A stretch of DNA of 64,000 nucleotides, from positions 3,815-67,814 of the forward strand of contig NMRB01001776.1 of assembly GCA_002633025.1 (NCBI GenBank). Reading direction: 5' to 3'. This DNA is from Notospermus geniculatus. Its lineage: Eukaryota; Nemertea; Pilidiophora; Heteronemertea; Lineidae. A model generated the notes under the pieces. That model saw nothing but the letters and a program-made list of their open reading frames with translations, had not been told where the DNA came from and made no database searches. Of this stretch, positions 1 through 9,866 are shown in pieces. Position 1 is the first letter of the stretch. The number at the start of each line of letters is the position of its first letter. The translations under genes and the position numbers were made by a program.

Positions 1-327
1 ATGACGACTTTCTATGATTACACATTTTACTCCGGTGGTATGGTCTTATCCAATGGAGTTGACGTGACCGTTCGGGCAATTTACGGTATGGTCAAGATGG
101 CACTCTCTGGTAATGCTCTGTTATTGATGACAACGAAAGCGAACAAGAGAAAAATTAGCGTAGCCGTCTGGTTTAAGGACAACAGTTACAAAGTAATCGA
201 GCAATCACTTGCTTTACAGTTGGTGTGGAATGAGGTCCACATTTACGAGTGGGTCGAAGACCGGCCTGTGGTTCTCTATTTGTTCAACAAGCAATATCTA
301 CCCGTGATTTCTGCCACAGGGACTTGA
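1..327 (+). CDS. Unrecognised coding fragment at window edge
   Basis: An open frame of 108 codons runs from the first base to a TGA at 325-327. The ATG at base 1 coincides with the window edge, so the true start may lie outside. The translation is rich in alternating hydrophobic residues (for example NALLLMTTK and VVLYLF), as in beta-strand proteins. It has no signal peptide, membrane span or motif that I recognise. It could be the 3' end of a last exon, because no good donor is seen before the stop. A weak resemblance in style to the propeller-like exons at 25-28 kb is only an impression. Confidence 0.35.
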   Translation: MTTFYDYTFYSGGMVLSNGVDVTVRAIYGMVKMALSGNALLLMTTKANKRKISVAVWFKDNSYKVIEQSLALQLVWNEVHIYEWVEDRPVVLYLFNKQYLPVISATGT

Positions 328-1590
328 GGCATGCATTGCAGGGGTGGTGGGTGTGATACAGAGGTCCAATAACAAACCCCCGAGTAATGCCACGGTATAC
401 TCACGTATACCTAGTAGAAAAATAACAAGGGATACAACTTCACATGCCCAGTACACACGACCCCATTCGGACATTTTCACTTCAACGACCTGCCCAGAAG
501 CCAAATCTCAACCAAATTTCACAAACAAGGTACCGTTTTGAAGCTCTTAGTTCGAAACGTCCAGGCGTTTGCCACCAAGTTTGTTGCTAAATTCGGAATC
601 AAAGCCACTCTTCGTGGCCGACATGACCGCGTTCGTATCCTGCTGCGTACTTTTTTCCAAGGAAATGGTTATCAGACCATCGTTTCCATCCACGGTTGGT
701 ATAAAACATTCTGCATAATGCATCGTGTAGAAATCGCTAACCTCTTCCTACACTCTGCAGCAAGCAGCCAGATTCCGTGTTCAACACTTTGGGATTTTCT
801 CGTGCGACCAATCAGAAGCCTCGGTTCTCTCGCGATAATTTATTCAATACGAGTACGCCGTTCAACGTCGTAGCGAACAACACTAACCTGCTGGTACATA
901 ATTGACTTCCCACTGCCAGTCCTACAACAGACTAACAAATAGTCTCCATCGAATATTGCCTCCACGACTTCTTTTCGAGTACTTTTAAGTCCTTCCACGG
1001 ATACTTTGCATTCGAATAAAGTTTTATCGAGCCCGCCATCTTGTCATCATAACCGAGCTGCCGATGCAAGCTTTGCCGTGATTGGTTACTATTTTTGGGA
1101 CCGGTGAAATCCTTGAACACGGAAAGTGGTTTGCTTGCGTGAAGGTCAAGGGAGGAGAAGCCGAGTCTTGACGTGAACTCAGTGAAGATGGTATAAAATT
1201 ATCCCCATCGTTCACCCAGCGCCAGAAGCTAGGATGAATGATCAAGTTTTCAAAGAAAGTATGTCGTCTATGGTATTTCACACTCACACTCGACGGGTCC
1301 AGAAACGCATTCTATAAATACTGCGTACAGCTGTACAGTAGGCCGACGTGTACAAGGATCAGACGTTGGCGCTTTGCCAAAGTATAGTGACATAACCGGA
1401 AGTACTGAGGGGGAAATTTCTTTTCCGACTTCAGATCGCTGTACTACACGCACTGATGACACGGTAGATTCCGAACGCAGTCTTTTTGAAGTGTTCCTTA
1501 CTTTTGCTCCTTCAAACGAATGCGACTTCGGACCAACTTACTGTCGGTCAATCGTCGGTGACAACCACAACAACATCAGAGGATCAGCCA
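328..1590. other. Non-coding stretch, nothing recognised
   Basis: No frame here is long or has protein-like composition, and no strong repeat or RNA gene was seen. It may be 3' UTR or intergenic sequence after the fragment at the left edge. Confidence 0.4.
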
Positions 1591-1709
1591 ATCAGAGGCC
1601 CGATTCACAAAGCCCTCTTAGCGTACGCATGGAGGAATTATACTGACAGTTCCTTCATGGCGTACGTATGATCATACGCTATGAGGGCTTTGTGAACCAG
1701 ACGCCTGAT
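1591..1709. repeat. Small inverted-repeat element (MITE-like)
   Basis: The arms at about 1591-1634 and 1668-1709 are imperfect reverse complements sharing TTCACAAAGCCCTC. The loop is about 35 bp. The structure fits a short foldback element; no clear target duplication was found. Confidence 0.5.
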
Positions 1710-2050
1710 ATTTTGTTATTAACGAACCGTGGCCAGGGTTTAACATGCAGTGGCCACTGCATTCGCTACCCGACGAACGAACACCAACAGCAACGTCGAG
1801 TGCGAAATCGTCGAAACTAATCAGAACCTGTTGCTAATAAGTAGGAAGAATGATTGGTTGATGGGGAAAGTCAGGGTTAGGGTCACTCTGATTCATTACA
1901 TCCTATGATTACGCACGCGACAGCACTCCCAGTGCAAAAAACGTCAAGTCCGTAGATGCAAGTAGGCCTATTCGTTCTTATCGACGTGGAATTGTGTCTG
2001 TCAGCTCTTCACTTGGCCTATCGCGACGAAGAGTGTCCATACAGGCCGTC

Positions 2051-2222
2051 CTTAAAGGAGTTAGACGCCGAAGTTGTAAACACTCACTCACTGGTTCTCT
2101 ATCCACGGACGNGTCTAACGATCACGGGTGCTGCCACCTGCACGAAGGAATAAAACTAGTTTGCCGACCATATTTGTAAACAAACCAGCTTGTTTACAAC
2201 TTCGGCGTCTAACTCCTTTAAG
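2051..2222. repeat. 31-bp perfect inverted repeat around an N
   Basis: Bases 2051-2081 and 2192-2222 are perfect reverse complements over 31 bp. A single unresolved base lies at 2112 inside the loop. This may be a real foldback or a contig join made inside a palindrome. Confidence 0.6.
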
Positions 2223-2348
2223 CCTAGGTCACATATCCACTCCGGGGACCGTACGGCGAGTAAAAACAGACATTTTGGCCAAATTCTACGGTGCCCAGTT
2301 TGATCCAGTCTAATTTCCACTTATCCATTGAAGCGATTTCGGCATAAT

Positions 2349-2380
2349 TATGGTTTCCGATCTCAAGATCGGAAACCATA
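2349..2380. repeat. Perfect 14-bp hairpin
   Basis: TATGGTTTCCGATC at 2349-2362 pairs fully with 2367-2380 across a TCAA loop. The flanks (ATAAT before, ATTG after) resemble those of the hairpins near 33.2, 35.25 and 46.77 kb, although the stem sequences differ. Confidence 0.6.
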
Positions 2381-2815
2381 TTGGGCCGTACTCAATAAGG
2401 GTGTTTAGCTAAATCAGCGTACAAATTCTGCATTACACAGGTTATAGGCCTGGAAACTATTGTTCTACGTTGTGTAAGCTGCCTGATCCCTGGCATTTAC
2501 CCACACGATGCTTACACGCGTCTAACATTCCTGCGTCTGAGTGTGGGAGGACAATAGAAAGTGTTGAACAAATTCTAGACAAGCCTTCCTGAGCGTTCAA
2601 CATTTCCTTCATGCTCTTTGACTTAGACGCAGGATAGTTAGACGCGTGTGATTATCCTGCGGGTAAACGCCTCTGGTGAACGACCGTACAGACATCAGAC
2701 AATAGTTTTCTAGGCCTTTAACCTGTGTAATGCAGAATTTGTACGCTGATTAGGCCAAAACACCCTTAAACGTGCGATGATCACCCTTATTGAATACGGG
2801 CCATAGTGTTTGGTC
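2378..2815. repeat. Foldback element with long imperfect arms
   Basis: The left arm (about 2378-2560) and the right arm (about 2590-2815) are inverted copies sharing blocks such as GCGTACAAATTCTGCATTAC and TTACACAGGTTA. The ends carry a CAATAAGGGTG motif in both arms. There is no coding capacity. Confidence 0.6.
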
Positions 2816-2818
2816 GTG

Positions 2819-2876
2819 GTGTCTGTCTGTCTGTCTGTGTATGTGTGTGTGTGTCTGTCTGTCTGTTCAGTCTGTC
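2819..2876. repeat. TGTC/TG microsatellite
   Basis: Alternating tetranucleotide TGTC and dinucleotide TG tracts form a compound simple repeat. Confidence 0.85.
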
Positions 2877-3057
2877 ACACCTGTAACTTTGTTCCGTCAA
2901 GAGCTACAGACCTGGAAATGTGACCTACCCCCAGGTTTCATGACCTGAGCTACAAGATGGAATGAAAATTTCCAGTCTCCGATACCTGGTTCATGGTGAA
3001 ATTGATATATCAAATGTTGAGCTTTTGTCTGTCGCACTTTTGTTTCTTGAATAACTT

Positions 3058-3196
3058 GTCTCCGACGCCAGGTAGAGCACTAGTAACAAGTTCCTTCCCT
3101 ATGTTTATGGTCCTTGGCAAGATACTNGTCTCCGACGCCAGGTAGAGCACTAGCAACAAGTTCCTTCCCTATGTTTATGGTCCTTGGCAAGATATT
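3058..3196. repeat. 69-bp tandem duplication joined by an N
   Basis: Bases 3058-3126 and 3128-3196 are almost identical, and the single N at 3127 sits exactly between them. This is the pattern expected when two overlapping contigs are joined without merging, so it is probably an assembly artefact. Confidence 0.7.
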
Positions 3197-3461
3197 GGCA
3201 TCAACAAATTTATTCTCCACTGTCAGCATCATAATGATATTGATATATCAAATTTGATATTTTGACATATCGGGAGATCTGCCACAGTAAGCGACGTGAA
3301 ACTGATATCACAACATCATTGCTCATCCACGGATGTTATTGCAACTGAAATTTTCAGTTTGCACCTGCTCGGTCGCATGGTATTTGCTGATATCGTGGTG
3401 AGATTTGATATTCAAATTTGATAACATGACATAAATCAGAATCTGGTGATGGTAGAGACCT

Positions 3462-3965
3462 AAAACCTTCACCTACACCTAGGTTATCAAGGATGAGCTT
3501 TCAGATTACGCAATGACCTTGAAGGTCAGAGGTCAAGGTCAAGGTCAACAATTCCAAAGCGCAAATCTCCTCAGAATTTCAGGAGAAAACGATTTAGAAG
3601 CCTGAATTAACCATCCCGATAGACTTATATCAGGGATCCTGTTCCAGTTACGCAATACTTCTCAAGGTCAGAGGTCAAGGTCACAGTCAACCATCACAAA
3701 TAACATGAGACAGAACCTGGTGATGGTGGAGGCCTAAAAACTTCATCTACACATAGGTTATCAAGGATGAGCTTTCAGATTACGCAATGACCATGAAGGT
3801 TAGAGGTCAAGGTCAAGGTCAAACAGTTCTACAGCGCAAATCTCCTTGGAATTTCAGGAGAAAACGAATTAGAAGCCTGAATTAACCATCCCCGATAGGT
3901 TTATATCAGGGATCCTGTTCCAGTTACGCAATACTTCTCAATGTCACAGGTCAAGGTCACAGTTA
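3462..3965. repeat. Two direct copies carrying AGGTCA arrays
   Basis: Two roughly 230-bp units (about 3462-3691 and 3727-3965) share long identical blocks, including CAAGGATGAGCTTTCAGATT and TCAGGGATCCTGTTCCAGTT. Each holds overlapping AAGGTCA hexamers. The 3200-3450 stretch before them has GATATCAAAT-type words that recur near 49.9-50.1 kb, so both sites probably belong to one dispersed family. Confidence 0.7.
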
Positions 3966-4116
3966 ATTAGCTCTAGAGTAGTAAACTTCTCATCGGAAAC
4001 CATTGACATCGCTCCGATGTCCTTTTCTTGTTCGGTAGGTGTTTCGGTCCGTGCTACCGTTTCCTTGATTTGTTGAATGGTTTCCGACGCGTTGCTTACG
4101 CGCCAGTCTGTCACCG

Positions 4117-4329
4117 CCTTAAGGGTTATGTAAAGTGGCTCGAAATCTCGAATTTTTGACGCGAAAAATCTGACTAACTGCACAAAAAATTGGGAAAATA
4201 AGGCTCGGGGGCCCTCGGGAACCGTCAAAAGAAGGTGCCCCGAGCCTTATTTCCTCAATTCAGTGTGCAGTTAGTCAGATATTTGCGTCAAAAATTCGAG
4301 ATTTCGAGTCGCTTTTCATAACCCTTAAG
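4117..4329. repeat. Hairpin MITE of about 213 bp
   Basis: Nearly the whole unit folds back on itself. The ends share CCTTAAGGGTTATG and the inner arms share CGAGCCTTATTT and GCAGTTAGTCAGA. The short open frame at 3944-4228 on the minus strand runs through one arm and is not a gene. Confidence 0.65.
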
Positions 4330-4940
4330 AGGTGGCACTGGTAGCCCTTTAGTCGGATTAAATCCGCACTAACAAGTACGGTTGTTAATCCGTGCTAGCT
4401 AGTGCGCACCACTTACTCCGCAATAACTATGTAGTCTGAACAGTTTAATCCGAATCTGTCCGACGTACTGGTTGACTGTAGGGCATCTGGTACAGGTAAT
4501 ACAGTAGACAACGTTCTTACTGTCACAATCCGTGGGGCTCCTCAGGGGCTCCTCAGGCGAACTGGAACATGGATATTTAATGAAGTACTGTAGGATAGGC
4601 GTTCGTCAGCCAACCGCATATATTGCATACTATACAGTGTACCAGACAAATGTGTAGAATTTATCATATAAATAATAATGGTCAAATCAGACTATCGTAT
4701 GTAGGCCAACAGCTGGTCGATAAATCATCAATTCATTGGTTGTCAGTTCAGCTGTGAACAGAATTATTCATACTGAAGGTAATCATTTTTTGTCGGTGAA
4801 TTTCAACGAAACTACGTGGTTCTGTTGTTAAGTACAATAAGTCAACATTGAGACCAGAATCAAGAAACACTGAGTCGTCCTGAAGTCCGGTAAATTGAAC
4901 TCCCAATCGGTGGCCTACCACTTTTTATATGGGCAGGAAG
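4330..4940. other. Non-coding stretch, nothing recognised
   Basis: AT-rich sequence with a short GGGGCTCCTCA duplication at about 4533-4556. No gene, RNA or convincing mobile element was seen. Confidence 0.4.
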
Positions 4941-5018
4941 AAAAAGTATCCAAGGCGGGTCGACATCATGGACTCAAGATGTGATCTCTTGAGGACTGGG
5001 AAAAAGGGGAAATAATCC
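4941..5018 (-). repeat. Terminal repeat B2 of the YR element
   Basis: A 78-bp copy identical to 5265-5342. It is the outer 3' end of the element on the minus strand. Its + strand left edge is AAAAAG followed by TATCCAAGGCGG. Confidence 0.75.
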
Positions 5019-5199
5019 GATCGCAAATTGAGTACACAATGCCGAACCACCCAGCAGAGAAGGAGGGCGGGTGGGGGGGGGGGGAGCGATTTTCCTTTTT
5101 CCGAGTCAGATCCCCCCTTACTAATCAACTCCCGACCCCCGATTCATGATGATCCGTTTGGGCCCTAGCAGTATCACCTCACCATGACAGATCCGCCCA

Positions 5200-5264
5200 C
5201 TCCAAAACCAGACTGAGGGAAAGTGAGGATCACATGACTCCATGACGTCACACCACCTTGGATA
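5200..5264 (-). repeat. Internal repeat A2 of the YR element
   Basis: 65 bp identical to 12651-12715, abutting B1 with no gap. It ends on the + strand in CCACCTTGGATA, one arm of the proposed recombination core. Confidence 0.75.
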
Positions 5265-5282
5265 AAAAAGTATCCAAGGCGG
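5253..5282. promoter_or_regulatory. Putative recombinase crossover core (12-6-12)
   Basis: CCACCTTGGATA, a 6-bp AAAAAG spacer and TATCCAAGGCGG form two inverted 12-bp arms matching at 11 of 12 positions. Tyrosine recombinase sites such as dif and lox have inverted arms of 11-13 bp around a 6-8 bp spacer. The site lies exactly at the B1/A2 junction. Each outer end keeps only one arm: A1 at 12704-12715 and B2 at 4947-4958. This is what integration of a circle by exchange within the spacer would leave. The function is inferred. Confidence 0.6.
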
Positions 5283-5342
5283 GTCGACATCATGGACTCA
5301 AGATGTGATCTCTTGAGGACTGGGAAAAAGGGGAAATAATCC
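5265..5342 (-). repeat. Internal repeat B1 of the YR element
   Basis: 78 bp identical to 4941-5018, lying directly next to A2. Confidence 0.75.
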
Positions 5343-5845
5343 TTTCTCAAATGTGGCCTCACGCTGTCCCCACGTTTGACCCCAAACTGCCTTCACTATG
5401 TCTACTCTCCCAACTCTCACCCAAAACTATTCAGTAGACATAAAAACTCCCCCCCCCCCCTCCTGGGGGTGGCACAATAACTAAAGACGAACACTACCCT
5501 GTGTGACAGAACTTTATAAACTGCCTTTATTCTGATACAACTCATAACCCGAAAATACAATACCAGTACAAAGTATATACAAGTACTGAACTAAGTGCGG
5601 GAATACCTCCAACGTGCCCGCATCTGAACATCTTCGCCTGGAGAAGAACTCCGTGACAAGAGGTCTAATCAACACACACATACACAAACAAATAATAACC
5701 TGCACCTTATGCGTGGCCCCTCCCATCGTTCTACCTGGTAGGTACAAGCAGTCTAGGGGTGCTGACCAAGGGATATCTCTGGCATAAAACAAGCAACAGA
5801 TAAACACCCGTGAGGGGTAGCGCCCCCTACTAACAGACGATGTAC
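5343..5845 (-). other. 3' non-coding region of the YR element
   Basis: Lies between the recombinase stop and repeat B1. It contains a C-rich run near 5450 and no open frame of note. Confidence 0.5.
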
Positions 5846-7081
5846 CTACGATAAGCTAGACGTAATTGGGCGAAGGTCAGCCTCCTCAAAAAACTGTGAC
5901 TCTACATTGGCCCAGGCCTGGTCAGTCGAAGGTCTTGCCAAGGCGGTAGCCATGGCGGACCTCTGATCGAGCTTAGCAGCCCGAGCATAGTGTACCGCAG
6001 ACGACTCCGCAGACCAGCCGATGTGCTGCATCAAGCCCAACATGTCCCGCTGGGGTTGCAGCGTCCGTAGAGAAATTGCGCAAGCACTTCTGAAACTATG
6101 GGGAGTCTCCCCCTCGTCCAGGTGGAGAATCTTTAGATAATATTTCAGTCGATCATATATCGTCTGATACTGCAGGGGCTCGTCCCGTACCACCCCCCTC
6201 TTCACCGCTCGAAAGAGGTAACCCGAGTTAAGATCAATACCAAGCTGTCTGGCCACTCGTAGGTACATTTCAAGTGCTACCACCGGACAGATGGTTTCGT
6301 CCGGATTCCTAAACACCGAGAAAACGTTCGGCTTGTTCACTCGGTGTGTTTTGCCCCACGTATGCCGGATGACAAAACCCGCAAAATTGGGGAGAGCGCG
6401 AATCTCTTGAATCAACATTAGACCCAAGTCATGTGCCCTATCCCCTCCAAAGAATAACAATTTGAATAACGCTTGATCTCTAGCCAAAATAAACCTACTG
6501 TCCGGTGGAAGCGAGTCATGCCACAAATGACGTTCTATATACAGTGATAGCAATACCAGTTTCCGAATGAACAGAGGCCTTGCCTGATTAACCCTAGTAT
6601 GTCCCACACTTTGCTCCGTTTGCATCTGTTTGACATAAATACTCACCTCCTTTGAATCGACCGGGTTCCCCGACCGCCCCAACCACGGGAAACCCCTACC
6701 AATACCTTGAAAAATTGCCCTGAGCTGACTGACTTTAGAGTTGACCGTCCCGAAGGCTAAACGTCTTGGACAAGAGCAAACTGGTTTCCTATTACCTATT
6801 GCGGGACAGCTTACCGCATGCACCGGCGTTTTCCCCTTTCTGTCTGAGTGGGCGAGGAAAAGGCAAATGTCATTAGGCGAACTGTCGGGCAATTCCTTCC
6901 CCAATTGAACTAAAAATGCTTCCAATTCCACCTGGAACCTGCATTTCCGAACTTGATAGGCAGACTGGTTATGCGCGTCCATCACCTGATCTACTCTTGC
7001 CTGGAGAGCGAAGAAGTCTGGCGGACCGGCGGACGCATTCGCTCTCTGAAAAAGCAAACCATGGAGGATGAAGGGCTGCAA
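5846..7081 (-). CDS. Tyrosine recombinase of the YR retrotransposon
   Basis: The open frame gives 411 aa. Near the N-terminus is a cysteine-containing stretch (SCPAIGN then VCSCP, about 91-105) followed by an SAM-like helical DNA-binding region. The catalytic domain shows the first arginine in GGDRAHDLG (R215), the HxxR box in HSFRS (H328, R331), a GW motif at 355-356 and the nucleophile tyrosine in VHYARA (Y365). The role is to integrate the cDNA circle by site-specific recombination in the nucleus. There is no ATG at the start. A candidate 3' splice site TTTGCAG lies just inside the frame, so the exon may begin at 7075 in phase 0, joined to an upstream exon that I could not fix. The frame is intact. 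Confidence 0.9.
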   Translation of the reverse strand: MQPFILHGLLFQRANASAGPPDFFALQARVDQVMDAHNQSAYQVRKCRFQVELEAFLVQLGKELPDSSPNDICLFLAHSDRKGKTPVHAVSCPAIGNRKPVCSCPRRLAFGTVNSKVSQLRAIFQGIGRGFPWLGRSGNPVDSKEVSIYVKQMQTEQSVGHTRVNQARPLFIRKLVLLSLYIERHLWHDSLPPDSRFILARDQALFKLLFFGGDRAHDLGLMLIQEIRALPNFAGFVIRHTWGKTHRVNKPNVFSVFRNPDETICPVVALEMYLRVARQLGIDLNSGYLFRAVKRGVVRDEPLQYQTIYDRLKYYLKILHLDEGETPHSFRSACAISLRTLQPQRDMLGLMQHIGWSAESSAVHYARAAKLDQRSAMATALARPSTDQAWANVESQFFEEADLRPITSSLS

Positions 7082-7340
7082 AGCTGACCCGTGTAAAATG
7101 CGTAACTGCCCCCCACGCGGGCCATGGGTTCTACAACAAAATTATAAAACATCTGGGTTTTTTCGGCCTACCCCAGCAACCAACACGACAAGACAGCCTG
7201 CCAGAAGATGATTCCCAAGTGGGTTCCCACGACAACCAATGAGAAAAGAGAAGGCATATTACGAGCCCAAACCATGATCAACGTCACAGTCCCAAGTCGC
7301 CGAGTCTAAGCCCAAACTACCATGGAACTGACCAACAAAT
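7082..7340 (-). other. Spacer or intron between RT and recombinase ORFs
   Basis: Stops occur in all frames. The minus strand has pyrimidine-rich sequence leading to the possible acceptor at the start of the recombinase ORF. Confidence 0.4.
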
Positions 7341-9542
7341 CTAGGCCAGAACCAATCTGGCGGCAAACAATGCCGAGCTCAAGTTGGAGGGAGTGAATCC
7401 CTCCTTAGAGGGAATTTCCACCGACCCCAACTCCCCTGGGGGAGACAGCTCTACGAGACGTGCCAATCCCGTCAAATGAGGCCACCAAGCTGGCAATGGT
7501 GAACGTTTAGGGACCACCAAAGTAACTCTTAGTGGTCTAGGCGATTCATTGACCAGAAACGACAATACTGCAGGAACCATTACAAAAGGTGGGAAACAAT
7601 AGTAGTTTTCAGAAGGAGACAGCACCTGCGCAAACATATCCACCGCTGTCGCCCCGGGAAGCGGCCACGGCGAGTAGTGGGGCAGGGGAAGGCCCTTCTG
7701 ATCTGCCATAACATTGGAATCCAAGGCCATAAGGTCAAAGGAATGAGGCCCGAACCATTCCTGTAGCCGACACCACGGCCTTGGACCCAAGCGCGTATCG
7801 GACATGCAGAACTTGCGGGATGGGGCATCTGCCGGATTATCCCCTGATGGGACGTAAGAAAGCCTCAATTCACAATTTAGACCCGAGACTGTAACAAATA
7901 ATTGCTTTACCATGGAAAGTAAACGCATATCCTTTCCCCCCAAGTTACTCCACGCATTAACAACCACCTGGTTGTCTATCTGAACAAGGGCTCGTTTATC
8001 TCTGATGCGGCTCTTCACCCCCTCGAGAGTCTTCATTAAAGCATCCATTTCCTTCAAATGAATCGGACGTGTATCCCCGTTGGGCCAGAAGTCTCTCAGG
8101 ACTTCCTGTGGACCAATATAGCCCGCCCAAGCGAACCCACTAGCATCTGTGGCTATAGTCATGTGGGCATGTCCCTCCTGACGCCACGGCACCCAGTCCG
8201 CAAAGTCATCCAAGAATCGCCAGAATTCAATCTCCTCTCTAAGGGAGCCGCGAATTGGGATCCAACCAGACGTTTTCAAAGCCCTGCCTATCTCGTGAGC
8301 CACGACTCTGATATAGAGTTTGGCCGCAGGAATACAGACGGAGAACGAGACACATTTGCCCATGAACTTTTCGAGAACCTTCACGTGCACTTTATCCTCA
8401 GACAGGATGAGTTCACGAAGCTCCCTGAACTTGGCTTTCTTATCCCCTGGAACTTCAAACTGCCTGGTACCAGAATGAACAATGAAACCCAAGTGCCGCA
8501 TGTCCAGCCGAGGCTGCCATAAAGACTTAAGTCTCTCTATGGTGAAACCCAACACTATGAGCGTGGCTGCGTTGAAAAATATAGCAAGGCCCGTCTTCTG
8601 CACACGAGATGCCCCCTCACGCGCCATCGGCCCCAAAAACCTGTCGTCTATGTACTGAGACACAACAACACCCCGCGATCGAAAAAATTGTGTAACCTGA
8701 CCCCCAATTTTCTGATAGATGAACGGGGACTCGGCCCACCCAAACGGCAGGCAGGTGTATTGCATGTACCAACCCGCAAACTCTACCCCAAAAAATGTCC
8801 TAGATTTCTCATCCAGCGACACTCCCAAGTACGCCGACTTTTCATCAGAAGAGGCGATGAAATCACCAGACTCCAGCAAACGAGGTACCACAGAAAGGCC
8901 CTCCAGGGAAAACGGCATGTGTCGCATGAACAAATTCAAAAAACGCTCATCGTGACATAATCTTGATTTCCTTGTTCCCTGGACCATGAGTAAAGGCATC
9001 ACGAGATGAGGGGGTGGGACCTCCCCCACCCTCCCCAACAGCTGCAGGGAGCCATTCCGGATACCCTCTTCAAGGTGTCTGGCGATATCATCACCATACT
9101 GTTGACAATTATCATAATTCCTAAACACAGACCTGGGAGGCAAATCAGAGTCATATCGTTCACCATTGAAGGTTCCATGAAATGGTTGAAAAAAGTCGAA
9201 GACATTAACCTTATTAACAACCCAGTCCCTGACCAGAGCAGAGTCCTCGTCGTTGACCTGGTCGAGCAACCACGCCCAATTATCTAGTTCCGTGTGAATC
9301 TGTCCTGCGACAAAGTTCTTATCATCCCTAAACACCAAATTCGCTAGCATTGCTTCCCAGTCGAAACCCTCCATATTCCAAACGTCTGCCAAGGCAACCG
9401 TGGGTGGTGGCACGTGGAGGGGGTTGCCCTCCAAGTCCGTGAAACCTGGTGTCCGTCTCTCCGCCAACGCTTTCAAAGGATCAAATGAAACTAGTGATTC
9501 CCAACGAGGAAAAACTTCCCGTGAGGCGGAAGACGAGGTCAC
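7341..9542 (-). CDS. Reverse transcriptase/RNase H polyprotein of the YR element
   Basis: The frame encodes 733 aa. RT motifs include the first catalytic Asp in SSDEKSAY (D233), LPFGWAESPFIYQK (265-278) and YIDD (297-300). RNase H follows with TDASG (465-469), LKEMDAL (497-503), QIDNQ (521-525) and NPADAPSR (569-576). The C-terminal part (FGPHSFDLMALDSN, then a VDMFAQ and CFPPF region) matches the tail that follows RNase H in DIRS-like elements. There is no ATG near the start. The frame opens exactly after GGTTTACAG at 9543-9551, a good 3' splice site, so it is probably a spliced exon starting at 9542 in phase 0. The upstream partner donor was not identified. The protein copies element RNA into cDNA. 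Confidence 0.92.
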   Translation of the reverse strand: MTSSSASREVFPRWESLVSFDPLKALAERRTPGFTDLEGNPLHVPPPTVALADVWNMEGFDWEAMLANLVFRDDKNFVAGQIHTELDNWAWLLDQVNDEDSALVRDWVVNKVNVFDFFQPFHGTFNGERYDSDLPPRSVFRNYDNCQQYGDDIARHLEEGIRNGSLQLLGRVGEVPPPHLVMPLLMVQGTRKSRLCHDERFLNLFMRHMPFSLEGLSVVPRLLESGDFIASSDEKSAYLGVSLDEKSRTFFGVEFAGWYMQYTCLPFGWAESPFIYQKIGGQVTQFFRSRGVVVSQYIDDRFLGPMAREGASRVQKTGLAIFFNAATLIVLGFTIERLKSLWQPRLDMRHLGFIVHSGTRQFEVPGDKKAKFRELRELILSEDKVHVKVLEKFMGKCVSFSVCIPAAKLYIRVVAHEIGRALKTSGWIPIRGSLREEIEFWRFLDDFADWVPWRQEGHAHMTIATDASGFAWAGYIGPQEVLRDFWPNGDTRPIHLKEMDALMKTLEGVKSRIRDKRALVQIDNQVVVNAWSNLGGKDMRLLSMVKQLFVTVSGLNCELRLSYVPSGDNPADAPSRKFCMSDTRLGPRPWCRLQEWFGPHSFDLMALDSNVMADQKGLPLPHYSPWPLPGATAVDMFAQVLSPSENYYCFPPFVMVPAVLSFLVNESPRPLRVTLVVPKRSPLPAWWPHLTGLARLVELSPPGELGSVEIPSKEGFTPSNLSSALFAARLVLA

Positions 9543-9866
9543 CTGTAAACCAAAAAGAATCTTAGACGATTCGCACGATTTAAGTCAATTCACTTTCCAC
9601 CAGGTTAAACGGATTTTGGAGGGCCCCCCTCCACGCGCAACCTCCCACGTAGACCGAAGTCCACTAGGGCCAACTATGGTGTCCCCGGGAGATAGGCATG
9701 AAGAAAGAACCCTTGGGAAAAAAAAATCTAAGGCATAAATGAAGAACCCTCGGGTAACTAAACCCCAAGTCATGCAGCCTTATGAAACCTACCTAACCCA
9801 CAATACGTAAACCACCCCTCGATGCACCTAAATACCTGCTCTTCATGCATGAGGACCACAGATGGA
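9543..9866 (-). other. Intron or spacer before the RT exon
   Basis: Non-coding. It ends on the minus strand in a polypyrimidine tract plus CAG at the RT frame. An exact donor for this acceptor could not be chosen. Confidence 0.45.

Noticed and set aside
3944-4228. 94-codon - frame
   Set aside because: It runs through one arm of a hairpin MITE.
4941-5342. Two 78-bp direct repeats as long terminal repeats of a small LTR element
   Set aside because: They lie at one end only, pair with a distant 65-bp repeat and sit next to a tyrosine recombinase, which fits a YR element better.
8058-8522. 154-codon + frame
   Set aside because: It is the complement of the RT/RNase H ORF and has no domain of its own.
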